Below, in pieces: positions 29,693 to 36,724 of a DNA stretch of 64,000 nucleotides; positions within the stretch are counted from its first letter, which is position 1, and every line of letters begins with the position of its first letter. Where the stretch lies: the NCBI GenBank assembly GCA_944321165.1, contig CALUKE010000001.1, forward strand, positions 186,001-250,000, read 5' to 3'. The notes beneath the pieces were generated by a model that had not been told where the DNA came from, did not search any database, and saw only the letters and a program-made list of their open reading frames with translations. This stretch comes from an uncultured Odoribacter sp. Its GTDB lineage: Bacteria; Bacteroidota; Bacteroidia; Bacteroidales; Marinifilaceae. A program made the position numbers and the translations under genes.

Positions 29693-30268
29693 ATGAGCAA
29701 ATATACGACCAATCAGGAAGAAAGTCAATGTCTGCCGAATCTGTTGGGGCTGACCCGTCCGGAAGAGATCGCAGAAGCAGAATTCGAAGGATTCCTGTCA
29801 GCAGAAATCGTGCTCACCGAAAGCTTGACTCCCACAACCCGCTTCAATGGAGAATATATCCGCAACATCCACCGGCTGGCATTGAAAGAATTATATGCAT
29901 TTGCAGGCAAATATCGAACCGTCAATATGTCAAAAGGAGGTTTTTTATTTCCTGCCGCCCTGTTCATTCCCCAAAGCATGCAAACTTTCGAAGATGAAAT
30001 CTTAAATAAACTGCCCGACCATTATCCGGATAAAAAGGCACTCATCCAGGATATTGCGGTTGTTCACGGAGAATTACTTTTCATCCACCCGTTTCGGGAA
30101 GGAAACGGACGAACAGCCCGCATTCTGGCCAACCTGATGGCCCGCAAACAGGGATACGAAGGATTGAGATTCGATAAAATAAAATTTCGGGAATATGTCA
30201 TCGCCGTCCAGCGGGTCAGCGAAAAAAACTATCTGCCCATGCAACGAATCATCGAAACTATTTTTTAA
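29693..30268 (+). CDS. Fic-domain protein (probable AMP-transferase toxin, class I)
   Basis: The 191-residue protein is a single Fic domain. The active-site loop HPFREGNGRTAR (132-143) matches HxFx(D/E)GNGRxxR completely, so it should transfer AMP or another nucleotide to a protein target. The flap that positions the target lies about 78-93. No (S/T)xxxE(G/N) inhibitory motif is found at either end of this protein, as expected of class I Fic toxins whose inhibitor is a separate protein. That partner is probably encoded on the opposite strand, overlapping the last 11 bases of this gene. Confidence 0.9.
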   Translation: MSKYTTNQEESQCLPNLLGLTRPEEIAEAEFEGFLSAEIVLTESLTPTTRFNGEYIRNIHRLALKELYAFAGKYRTVNMSKGGFLFPAALFIPQSMQTFEDEILNKLPDHYPDKKALIQDIAVVHGELLFIHPFREGNGRTARILANLMARKQGYEGLRFDKIKFREYVIAVQRVSEKNYLPMQRIIETIF

Positions 30269-30425
30269 GTTTTTCGTTCACACGAGCATAAATCGCCTGA
30301 ACCTTCGCTTCAGGAATAAAAATTCCCTCTATACGAAAAGAGGCAATCATGGAATTGAGGATAAATTTCCGTTCGGTCTGATGTACCGAGGTGGTAAGTA
30401 CTGTATTTTTCAAATCCTTTTTCAT
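30258..30425 (-). CDS. VbhA-like Fic antitoxin, 55 residues
   Basis: A 55-codon frame runs from ATG 30423-30425 to TAG 30258-30260. Its centre reads SMIASFRIEGIFIPEAK (25-41). SFRIEG (29-34) fits the inhibitory-helix motif (S/T)xxxE(G/N) of class I Fic antitoxins such as VbhA (SVRLEG). Glu33 would block productive ATP binding in the Fic site. It is convergent with fic, with an 11-base overlap of the two 3' ends, whereas such antitoxins usually precede the toxin in one operon. A -7 element ends only 4 bases before the ATG, suggesting a leaderless or near-leaderless message. Motif and location are seen; function is inferred. Confidence 0.75.
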   Translation of the reverse strand: MKKDLKNTVLTTSVHQTERKFILNSMIASFRIEGIFIPEAKVQAIYARVNEKLKK

Positions 30426-30429
30426 GTTA

Positions 30430-30464
30430 CAAATATACGAAAAATCTCGCTAAAAACCTCCAAA
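30430..30464 (-). promoter_or_regulatory. Antitoxin gene promoter with almost no leader
   Basis: Minus-strand TATATTTG (30430-30437) matches TAnnTTTG and TTTG (30461-30464) lies 23 bases upstream, slightly wider than the usual 19-21. Only 4 bases separate the -7 box from the ATG, so the transcript would start at or within a few bases of the start codon. Confidence 0.55.
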
Positions 30465-30477
30465 AAAGACATTTTTT

Positions 30478-30642
30478 TCAATTATTGCAAGATCGAAATT
30501 TCTCCCTCAATTCCGCAACAATACGTACATGCAACTCTTTCGAAAACGGAATTGTCCACACAAGATCATTCCTTTCACACACCACCGTCAGCAACTCCTC
30601 TGCCAACAGTTTCATACATTTAACTTGCCTTACCTCTTTCAT
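30478..30642 (-). CDS. Possible small protein of 54 residues upstream of the antitoxin
   Basis: The frame runs from ATG 30642 to TGA 30478 and reads MKEVRQVKCMKLLAEELL, then a TWP-less middle with ERNDLVWTIPFSKEL and an RIVAELREKFRSCNN tail. I recognise no family. The charged, helix-prone composition and the -7 element TATCTTTG only 13 bases before the ATG make it more than a chance frame. It lies 52 bases upstream of the antitoxin gene on the same strand, so it could be a regulator or a remnant. Support is limited. Confidence 0.3.
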   Translation of the reverse strand: MKEVRQVKCMKLLAEELLTVVCERNDLVWTIPFSKELHVRIVAELREKFRSCNN

Positions 30643-30655
30643 TATATGCCCACAC

Positions 30656-30663
30656 CAAAGATA
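30656..30663 (-). promoter_or_regulatory. Candidate promoter of the 54-residue ORF, -7 element
   Basis: Minus-strand TATCTTTG matches TAnnTTTG, 13 bases before ATG 30642. A GTTG at 30680-30683 is closer than the ideal -33 distance. Confidence 0.4.
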
Positions 30664-30834
30664 TATTGTGACCGATAGTCAACCTCACTATAATGGAGTC
30701 GGCAGTGTCCCAGGAATAAGAGGATAAACAAATCGGCCACATATCTCTACGTGACATACAGTTCATCTTTCTTATTCCGTTAAAGTTTTGCCGACTTCTT
30801 ATAGAAAAAGATCAAACTTTACATCATGTTATTA

Positions 30835-30868
30835 CAAAGTTAGATACAACTCTTTGTATCGTAGCAAA
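30835..30868 (-). promoter_or_regulatory. Candidate regulated promoter with operator in the spacer
   Basis: On the minus strand, TTTG (30865-30868) and TAACTTTG (30835-30842) are 22 bases apart. The palindrome GATACAA-CTCT-TTGTATC (30843-30860) fills most of the spacer, as an operator for a dimeric repressor would. Transcription would run toward the 54-residue ORF and the antitoxin, about 190 bases away. A TATCTTTG on the same strand overlaps the -33 box (30865-30872). Confidence 0.4.
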
Positions 30869-30916
30869 GATAATAACTATTTCAGATATAAAAGAAAAAT
30901 AATAGGCAGATTTTCG

Positions 30917-32134
30917 CTATAAGACTGCGATCAACAAGTCGATATCCCTGGCTATCAGACCGAACTTGTCGGCAATCACCTGTTTTGTCAGAATACCGTT
31001 GTATAGATAAACTCCTTCCCGCAATCCGACGTTCATTCGGATGGCAGTCGTAAATCCTCCCTGCCGACCTACATCCTGCAATAAGGGCAAGAAAATGTTA
31101 CTGTAAGCAATCGAAGCCGTCCTGGCAACCCGCGACAGTACATTGGGTACACAATAATGAATCACTCCTTCATAAGTATAAACGGGTTTTTCATGGGTAG
31201 TCGGTCCGGCCGTTTCGATACATCCGCCATGATCAATCGACATATCAACAATAACAGCTCCTTTTTTCATCATTTTCACCTGAGCCTCCGTCACAATACT
31301 ATCGGGTGCATTGTCAAAACAACGCATCGCCCCGATCAATACGTCGGCAGAAAGCAAAGCCCGCTCCAAGACAGGTTGGTGAAATACAGAAGTATATACC
31401 CGCTGTCCCAAAACCTCATTCAGCCTCCGAAGCCGCTCCACAGAATGATCGAAAACCTTCACCGTCGCTCCCAGTCCCAAAGCAGTTCTGGCAGCATATT
31501 CCCCCAAAGTACCTGCACCCAAAATAACAATCTCTGTAGGTGTGATTCCACTGACCCCTCCTAAGATAATTCCTTTTCCCCCTCTGGAATTATTCAGATA
31601 CTCACTGGCAATCATAATGGCTGAATTTCCGGCAATCTCACTCATAATCCGTACCACCGGATAATATCCCTCCGCATCTTTCAGTATATCAAAACCGACT
31701 GCCGTCACTTTTTTCTGCATCATTCCAGTAATCGCCTCCTTGCGCATATCGCAAAATTTCAAGGGAGAAAGAATCACCTGACGGTCATGCATATAAGTTG
31801 TATCACTGACTGAAACCGACGTGGCTTTCAAAACCACGTTGGCAGTATATACTTCTCCGATGGAATCAACGATCATGGCACCAGCTTCCGCATATTCGGC
31901 ATCTCCATAATAAGCATGTTTCCCGGCTCCTCTCTGAAGCAACACCTCATGTCCCATGGATACCAGGATATGAACGGATTCCGGAGTCAAACAGATCCGA
32001 TTTTCTCCCTTTTCCAATTCATTGGGAATCCCCAGCACCAGTTTCTTTTGCCGCTGATCCTGAAAAACCTCTTTTTCCTGATATAAAAACCATTGCTTAT
32101 TAATCGTTCCCGACATTCTGCTCGTATTGTCCAT
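30917..32134 (-). CDS. ald: Alanine dehydrogenase
   Basis: From ATG 32134 the protein has 405 residues. It interconverts L-alanine and pyruvate with NAD(H). The N-terminal domain has the family opening GIPNELEKGENRICLTPE with its substrate arginine; the NAD-binding domain has VILGAGTLGEYAAR. The segment KKGAVIVDMSIDHGGCIETA closely fits the alanine dehydrogenase/transhydrogenase signature. The frame extends to 32200, but that would overlap tsaE by 55 bases; the chosen start leaves an 11-base gap. It is the last gene of the ygjP-mrp-tsaE-ald run. Confidence 0.9.
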   Translation of the reverse strand: MDNTSRMSGTINKQWFLYQEKEVFQDQRQKKLVLGIPNELEKGENRICLTPESVHILVSMGHEVLLQRGAGKHAYYGDAEYAEAGAMIVDSIGEVYTANVVLKATSVSVSDTTYMHDRQVILSPLKFCDMRKEAITGMMQKKVTAVGFDILKDAEGYYPVVRIMSEIAGNSAIMIASEYLNNSRGGKGIILGGVSGITPTEIVILGAGTLGEYAARTALGLGATVKVFDHSVERLRRLNEVLGQRVYTSVFHQPVLERALLSADVLIGAMRCFDNAPDSIVTEAQVKMMKKGAVIVDMSIDHGGCIETAGPTTHEKPVYTYEGVIHYCVPNVLSRVARTASIAYSNIFLPLLQDVGRQGGFTTAIRMNVGLREGVYLYNGILTKQVIADKFGLIARDIDLLIAVL

Positions 32135-32145
32135 GATCCATCCGC

Positions 32146-32589
32146 TTAAATTTCCACCTTTAATTCCCGGCTTCCATCCGGAAATTCTGAAAAATAACAA
32201 TTGACCACCTCTTCCGGAAGCAACTCTTCAATTTTTTCCGGCCACTCGATAAAGCAACGGTTTCCGCTGAAGAAATATTCCTCATACCCGAAATCAAGCG
32301 CTTCTGAAATATGATTGACACGGTAAAAATCAAAATGATACAATACCTCCCCTTCTTCTGTCTGATACTCATTTACAATAGCGAAAGTGGGCGAACTGAC
32401 ATCATCCGTTACCCCCAAACAGGCAGCAACAGCCTTCACAAAAGTGGTTTTCCCGACACCCATGGGACCGTACAAAGCGAAAATAGTCTTATCGCCGACT
32501 GCTTCCAGGAACTGGGCAGCCACCTCATTTAAGTCATCAAGCTTATTGATTGTCCATTTCATCCGATTTCTATTTTGATGATCAAACAA
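32146..32589 (-). CDS. tsaE: tRNA threonylcarbamoyladenosine biosynthesis ATPase TsaE
   Basis: The 147-residue protein has the TsaE P-loop GPMGVGKTT, followed by the SSPTFAIVNEY segment and the HFDFYR motif typical of the family. It works with TsaD and TsaB in making t6A37 of ANN-decoding tRNAs. The Met at codon 10 (ATG 32562, MKWTINKLDDL) is a likely start, because family proteins usually begin near there; the longer form leaves only 5 bases after mrp. It lies 11 bases before ald. Confidence 0.93.
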   Translation of the reverse strand: MFDHQNRNRMKWTINKLDDLNEVAAQFLEAVGDKTIFALYGPMGVGKTTFVKAVAACLGVTDDVSSPTFAIVNEYQTEEGEVLYHFDFYRVNHISEALDFGYEEYFFSGNRCFIEWPEKIEELLPEEVVNCYFSEFPDGSRELKVEI

Positions 32590-32594
32590 AACGC

Positions 32595-33680
32595 TTATTG
32601 CCTGGTCACTCTTACTCTTTTAGCTGTTCCCTGATTTTCTTCAACGGCTTTTACTACTTCGTCAGCCAGATGCAGGAAAGCCGTACCAGTCAATGAATCT
32701 GTATCCAAAGCAACCGGTTTCCCGGCATCACCTCCGTCACAGATACTCTGTACCACCGGAATCTCTCCCAGCAAACGCAATCCTTTCTCTGTTGCCAGTT
32801 TTTTCGCCCCTTCCCGTCCGAATATATAATACTTATGATCCGGAAGCTCTGCCGGAGTGAACCAGGCCATGTTTTCCACCAATCCCAATACCGGAACCTG
32901 AATGCCCGGAGATTCAAACATATTGATTCCTTTGATGGCATCGGCTAAAGCTACTTGCTGCGGAGTACTTACCACAATCGCACCGGTCAAAGCTACTGTC
33001 TGAACCAACGTTAAATGAATATCGCTGGTTCCCGGCGGCAAATCGATCAACATATAATCCAACTCATCCCAAAATCCTTGTTCTACCATCTGTTTCAAGG
33101 CATTCGAAGCCATGGGACCCCGCCATACGGTAGCCGAAGCCGGATCGACAAAAAAACCGATCGACAAAAGCTTTACTCCATATTTCTCAACCGGCACAAT
33201 AAAATCCTGTCCGTTTATCTGTTCCATATAAGGCTGTGCATCCTCACAACCGAACATCTTGGGAATGGATGGACCAAAAATATCGGCATCCACCAAACCT
33301 ACCCGGTATCCTTCTGCCGCCAAAGCAACCGCCAGATTAGCAGCAACCGTAGATTTTCCGACACCACCCTTTCCGGATGAAATGGCAATGATATTCTTCA
33401 CTTTCTCCAAAGAGAGGGGTCTCTCCAGATCTTGAACAAATACCGTTTCGATATCTACTTCCGAATATGCCGTATTTTCCTTCAATACTGCAATCGCTTT
33501 TTTCTTAACCGCTCCGACAAAAGGATCATTAGCCTTTTGAAATACCAGACGGAACAACACTTTATCGTCTTCGACCCGGATATTTTGAACCATATCCAGT
33601 TCCACAATATTTTTAGAAGTTCCAGGATAATTCACCTGCATCAGGATATCCCGAATCTCTTTCTGTTTTTCCTGCATCAT
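32595..33680 (-). CDS. mrp: Mrp/NBP35-family iron-sulfur carrier ATPase
   Basis: From ATG 33680 the protein has 361 residues: an N-terminal MIP18/DUF59-like domain (about 5-85) and a deviant-Walker ATPase domain with ISSGKGGVGKST (100-111). It probably carries Fe-S clusters to target proteins. The usual C-terminal CPxC pair is absent: the region after ENMAWF reads TPAELPDHKYY before IFG. This is seen in Bacteroidetes members and raises the question how a cluster would be bound. The frame extends to 33746 but would overlap the upstream gene. ATG 33677 is equally possible. Confidence 0.92.
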   Translation of the reverse strand: MMQEKQKEIRDILMQVNYPGTSKNIVELDMVQNIRVEDDKVLFRLVFQKANDPFVGAVKKKAIAVLKENTAYSEVDIETVFVQDLERPLSLEKVKNIIAISSGKGGVGKSTVAANLAVALAAEGYRVGLVDADIFGPSIPKMFGCEDAQPYMEQINGQDFIVPVEKYGVKLLSIGFFVDPASATVWRGPMASNALKQMVEQGFWDELDYMLIDLPPGTSDIHLTLVQTVALTGAIVVSTPQQVALADAIKGINMFESPGIQVPVLGLVENMAWFTPAELPDHKYYIFGREGAKKLATEKGLRLLGEIPVVQSICDGGDAGKPVALDTDSLTGTAFLHLADEVVKAVEENQGTAKRVRVTRQ

Positions 33681-33738
33681 AACATTGAATATTTTTATTC
33701 TCTTTTGCCTACGAAAATAATAAAAAAAATCGATCCGG

Positions 33739-34458
33739 CTAAACACGGGTATTATATTTCCGCAAGCGGATCCTCAAAGAAGCATAATCAGGACAGACCT
33801 GCCCTACCAATTTCCAAAATGCGGCGGAATGATTTTTTTCGACAGTGTGACACAATTCATGTAAAATCACATAATCAATCAGTTCATCCGGCAATTTCAT
33901 CAATTTAATGTTCAAACTGATGTTATTTTCCGGAGAACAACTTCCCCAATTGGAAATATTATTGCGGAAAGTGAGCCGACCATAGTGAAAACCATATCGT
34001 CCGGCATAGTACTGCACCCGCTGAGGCAAAAGCTGCCGGCATTCCAAAGCATAAATTTCCAACAGAAACCGCTGTACGATTTTTTCTATCTTGCAAAAAT
34101 CAACCCCACGGGGAATGGCAAGCGTAATAATTTCTCCCTCTATCCGATAAAAAGATTTTTCCGCTTCGGTTTCCACAATTTTCAACACATGTGTTTTGGT
34201 ACGAATTTCAGCTCCGATCTTTAAGCCCACTCCGGTATCTCTTTCATATGCCTGCATATTCTTGCCATTCTGAAGAATCCAAGCACGGTTTGCCTCCAAA
34301 AAATCCTCCACCTGCCTGCGACTGACCCCAAAAGGAACACTCACCCAAACTCCCCGTCCGGGAGCCATCTTAATCCGTAAATATTTAATGTGCACTCCCC
34401 TCAGGACCCTTATTTCCCCTATTCCCGCCATTTTCAATACTTCCATACCAAGCTTCAA
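33739..34458 (-). CDS. YgjP-like (WLM/SprT-like) metallopeptidase
   Basis: The 239-residue protein has the YgjP family plan. The zinc motif is VILHELCHTVEKNHSAAFW near the C-terminus, in which HELCH gives the HExxH pair and a downstream residue the third ligand. The WGSCSPENNISLN segment before it is also characteristic. Members resemble zinc peptidases; E. coli YgjP has been described as a UTP pyrophosphatase, so the activity here is open. Codon 10 (MAGIGEIRV) is an alternative start. It begins the minus-strand run with mrp, tsaE and ald. Confidence 0.85.
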   Translation of the reverse strand: MKLGMEVLKMAGIGEIRVLRGVHIKYLRIKMAPGRGVWVSVPFGVSRRQVEDFLEANRAWILQNGKNMQAYERDTGVGLKIGAEIRTKTHVLKIVETEAEKSFYRIEGEIITLAIPRGVDFCKIEKIVQRFLLEIYALECRQLLPQRVQYYAGRYGFHYGRLTFRNNISNWGSCSPENNISLNIKLMKLPDELIDYVILHELCHTVEKNHSAAFWKLVGQVCPDYASLRIRLRKYNTRV

Positions 34459-34485
34459 TCGATACGAACCTATTCCCCGATAAAG

Positions 34486-34520
34486 AAAAAGAGTGCCCTG
34501 TCACTGAAGGTCACTCTTTC
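34486..34520 (-). terminator. Terminator of the 94-residue protein gene
   Basis: AAAGAGTG (34488-34495) pairs with CACTCTTT (34512-34519), with CC/GG extending the stem. On the minus strand the stem is followed by a T-rich tract. Confidence 0.7.
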
Positions 34521-34542
34521 TTCTTATTATTAACTATATGTT

Positions 34543-34827
34543 CTATGCTTCTTTCTTTACCAGTTCACTTAATTGAGTAAAAGCACCGTCAACAGTTGCG
34601 ATGAGGTCTTTCCCAATCGTTTTGTAATAAGCCTTCCGTTCAGCTTTTGCCACTTGTTTACCGGCGTTTACACGTTGTCTCAACACATTTCTGGCATCTA
34701 TGATATTCTGAACGATTTCGCTGATCGCATCCTCCTTTTTACCCACAGCCAGACAATTCAAACTGTCGTCAATAACAGCAAACACCAAGCAATCAATGTC
34801 TTTCTTTAATCTTCTAATACTAGCCAT
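34543..34827 (-). CDS. Conserved hypothetical protein, 94 residues
   Basis: The protein begins MASIRRLKKDIDCLVFAVIDD and is predicted to be all helical, with many lysines in the second half (AGKQVAKAERKAYYKTIGKDL). I recognise no characterised family, though small helical proteins of this type are common in Bacteroidetes. No signal peptide or membrane segment is present, so it is cytoplasmic. It has its own promoter candidate and terminator, which supports a real monocistronic gene. Confidence 0.75.
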   Translation of the reverse strand: MASIRRLKKDIDCLVFAVIDDSLNCLAVGKKEDAISEIVQNIIDARNVLRQRVNAGKQVAKAERKAYYKTIGKDLIATVDGAFTQLSELVKKEA

Positions 34828-34852
34828 AATTATCTAAAAATTTAAATTTTCC

Positions 34853-34860
34853 CAAAAGTA
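34853..34860 (-). promoter_or_regulatory. Promoter of the 94-residue protein gene, -7 element
   Basis: Minus-strand TACTTTTG matches TAnnTTTG, 26 bases before the start codon. Confidence 0.5.
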
Positions 34861-34934
34861 AGAAAAATACTACAGATTTCTACGCTTTTGCCGACTTTTT
34901 TCCAAGAGAAATCCGAAATTCCCCAAATTTCTTT

Positions 34935-36008
34935 TCACGCCATCCGGGCTTCCAACAGCAAATCTAATACGACCATGGCCGCCATCGCCTCAACCACCGG
35001 CACGGCCCGTGGAATAACACAAGGATCGTGACGCCCATGAGCTTCCAATTCGACCACTTCCCCGGCTCTATTCACCGTCTTCTGTCTTTTCATAATGGTC
35101 GCTACCGGTTTGAAAGCCACTCGGAAATAAATATCTTCTCCATTCGTAATCCCCCCCTGAACTCCTCCAGAATAATTAGTAGCAGTGTGTATTTCCCCTT
35201 TTCTTACGACAAAAGGATCGTTATGTTCACTACCTCGCATCGAGGCAGCAGCAAAACCGCTTCCATATTCAAACCCTTTAGCTGCATTGATACTCAGCAT
35301 AGCATGAGCCAGACGGGCCTGAAAACGATCGAATACCGGTTCTCCCAATCCTACCGGAACACCTTCAATCAAACAGCTGACTATCCCTCCAATACTATCT
35401 CCTTCCTCCCGCATCTGCCGGATCAAAGCAATCATCTTTTCTGCAGTTTCCGGATCCGGACAACGCACCATATTCTCCTCCACCCGCTCCAGTTCCAACT
35501 CCGAATAAGGCCGCGTCAACACGACATTCCCTACCTGAGAAGCATAAGCCCGAATCCGGATTCCATATCCGGCCAATACCTGTTTGGCAACTGCTCCGGC
35601 AACCACCCGGGCAATGTGTTCCCGGGCCGACGAACGTCCACCTCCGCGATAATCCCGGATACCGTATTTTTTCTCCCAAGTATAGTCTGCATGGGAAGGA
35701 CGATACAACTCTCTGAGATGGGTATAATCCTTGCTGTTCTGATTTTGATTCCTTACCAGAAAAGCGATCGGCATGCCCGTGGATTTTCCCTCGAATAAAC
35801 CGGAAAGAATTTCTACTTCATCCATCTCCCGACGGGGTGTAGCGACTTCCGACTGTCCCGGTCGACGCCGGTTCAACTCTCGTTGAATGAAATCAACAGA
35901 CAAGTCAACGCCCGCAGGGCATCCATCGATCACCCCACCGATCGCCTTGCCGTGCGACTCACCGAACGACATCAGACGAAACATTTTCCCAATTGAATTC
36001 CCGGGCAT
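34935..36008 (-). CDS. aroC: Chorismate synthase
   Basis: The 357-residue flavin-dependent enzyme removes phosphate from EPSP to form chorismate, the branch point to aromatic amino acids. Signatures are [14 protein letters not shown] near the start, RRRPGQSE, and [11 protein letters not shown] in the middle. The C-terminal [17 protein letters not shown] segment completes the set. Length fits the family. Its start lies 15 bases after slyD, so the two are probably co-transcribed. No other shikimate genes are in the window. Confidence 0.97.
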   Translation of the reverse strand: MPGNSIGKMFRLMSFGESHGKAIGGVIDGCPAGVDLSVDFIQRELNRRRPGQSEVATPRREMDEVEILSGLFEGKSTGMPIAFLVRNQNQNSKDYTHLRELYRPSHADYTWEKKYGIRDYRGGGRSSAREHIARVVAGAVAKQVLAGYGIRIRAYASQVGNVVLTRPYSELELERVEENMVRCPDPETAEKMIALIRQMREEGDSIGGIVSCLIEGVPVGLGEPVFDRFQARLAHAMLSINAAKGFEYGSGFAAASMRGSEHNDPFVVRKGEIHTATNYSGGVQGGITNGEDIYFRVAFKPVATIMKRQKTVNRAGEVVELEAHGRHDPCVIPRAVPVVEAMAAMVVLDLLLEARMA

Positions 36009-36023
36009 ATTTCAGCAAACTGA

Positions 36024-36575
36024 TCAATGACAACCACCACAACCGCAACTGCCCTCGTGAGAACCGCAGCCACCTTCCGAACCGCAACCACTGCAACCTC
36101 CGCATTTATGAGAATGCAAAGCTTCCAGTTCTTCATCTGTAGCATCCCGGACATCTAATACCTCTCCGCTGAAATACAGATCCTTCCCTGCCAAAGGATG
36201 ATTAAAATCGACTCGTACTTCTTCAGCTCCAATCGAAAGAATCTTTCCCTGCAAACGTCTTCCAATACTGTCCATCATCGGCAACACATGGCCGACTACC
36301 ATATCCGCGGCATCCACATCCTTGAATATCTCCTGCGGCAAATCAACGATCATATCTTCATTGACTGTCCCATAAGCGTTGGCTGCCGGAACCTTAAAAT
36401 CAAACCGGTCACCTGTATTCTTATCCAACAAATTCATCTCGAAATATTCCAATGTCTGTCCCTGACCGCAAATGAAATTCAAAGGACGGTCACTACCAGC
36501 TGATTCCAGCAACTCACCCGCCGGTTCCGTCCTCAGTTCATAAGTAACGGATACCATCTTATTTTTTGTAATCAT
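36024..36575 (-). CDS. slyD: FKBP-type peptidyl-prolyl isomerase, SlyD-like
   Basis: The 183-residue protein has the SlyD arrangement of an FKBP domain split by an insert-in-flap chaperone domain. The FICGQGQTLEYFEMNLL and FNHPLAGKDLYFSGEV segments are diagnostic. The last 30 residues form a metal-binding tail with seven cysteines and several histidines (CGGCSGCGSEGGCG, then GSCGCGGCH). SlyD helps fold proteins and delivers nickel; no hydrogenase or urease genes are nearby. The Met at codon 7 is an alternative start. It leads the slyD-aroC pair. Confidence 0.93.
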   Translation of the reverse strand: MITKNKMVSVTYELRTEPAGELLESAGSDRPLNFICGQGQTLEYFEMNLLDKNTGDRFDFKVPAANAYGTVNEDMIVDLPQEIFKDVDAADMVVGHVLPMMDSIGRRLQGKILSIGAEEVRVDFNHPLAGKDLYFSGEVLDVRDATDEELEALHSHKCGGCSGCGSEGGCGSHEGSCGCGGCH

Positions 36576-36597
36576 TCCTTATATTTTAAATTCGGCA

Positions 36598-36605
36598 CAA
36601 AAGTA
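36598..36605 (-). promoter_or_regulatory. slyD promoter, -7 element
   Basis: Minus-strand TACTTTTG matches TAnnTTTG, 23 bases before the slyD start. Confidence 0.5.
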
Positions 36606-36694
36606 CGACAAAATAATGGAAAACGAAGAAGCCGCATTTGAAAATTAACTTTTAAAAAAAAGATAAAATCCCTCCCCTATTTCCAAAAAAATGG

Positions 36695-36702
36695 TACTTT
36701 CG
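36695..36702 (+). promoter_or_regulatory. nadB promoter, -7 element
   Basis: TACTTTCG is one mismatch from TAnnTTTG and lies 22 bases before ATG 36725. No NAD-responsive operator is recognisable. Confidence 0.4.
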
Positions 36703-36724
36703 CACTAATTTACATTTTTTGAAG

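Larger units (their letters stand above)
30426..30916. other. 491-base region upstream of the antitoxin: promoters, palindrome and one possible small ORF
   Basis: No gene of ordinary size lies between the antitoxin start and the ald stop codon. The region holds three minus-strand matches to TAnnTTTG (30430, 30656 and 30835), an operator-like palindrome (30843-30860) and a 54-codon minus-strand ORF (30478-30642). A second frame of 48 codons (30620-30766, minus) overlaps it out of phase and has no independent support. The sequence is more AT-rich than the genes around it. Confidence 0.5.

Noticed and set aside
30620..30766. 48-codon minus-strand frame upstream of the antitoxin
   Set aside because: It overlaps the 54-codon frame out of phase, has no promoter of its own close by, and no recognisable features.
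32134..32200. Longer N-terminus for alanine dehydrogenase
   Set aside because: It would overlap tsaE by 55 bases, and the added residues do not resemble the family's start.
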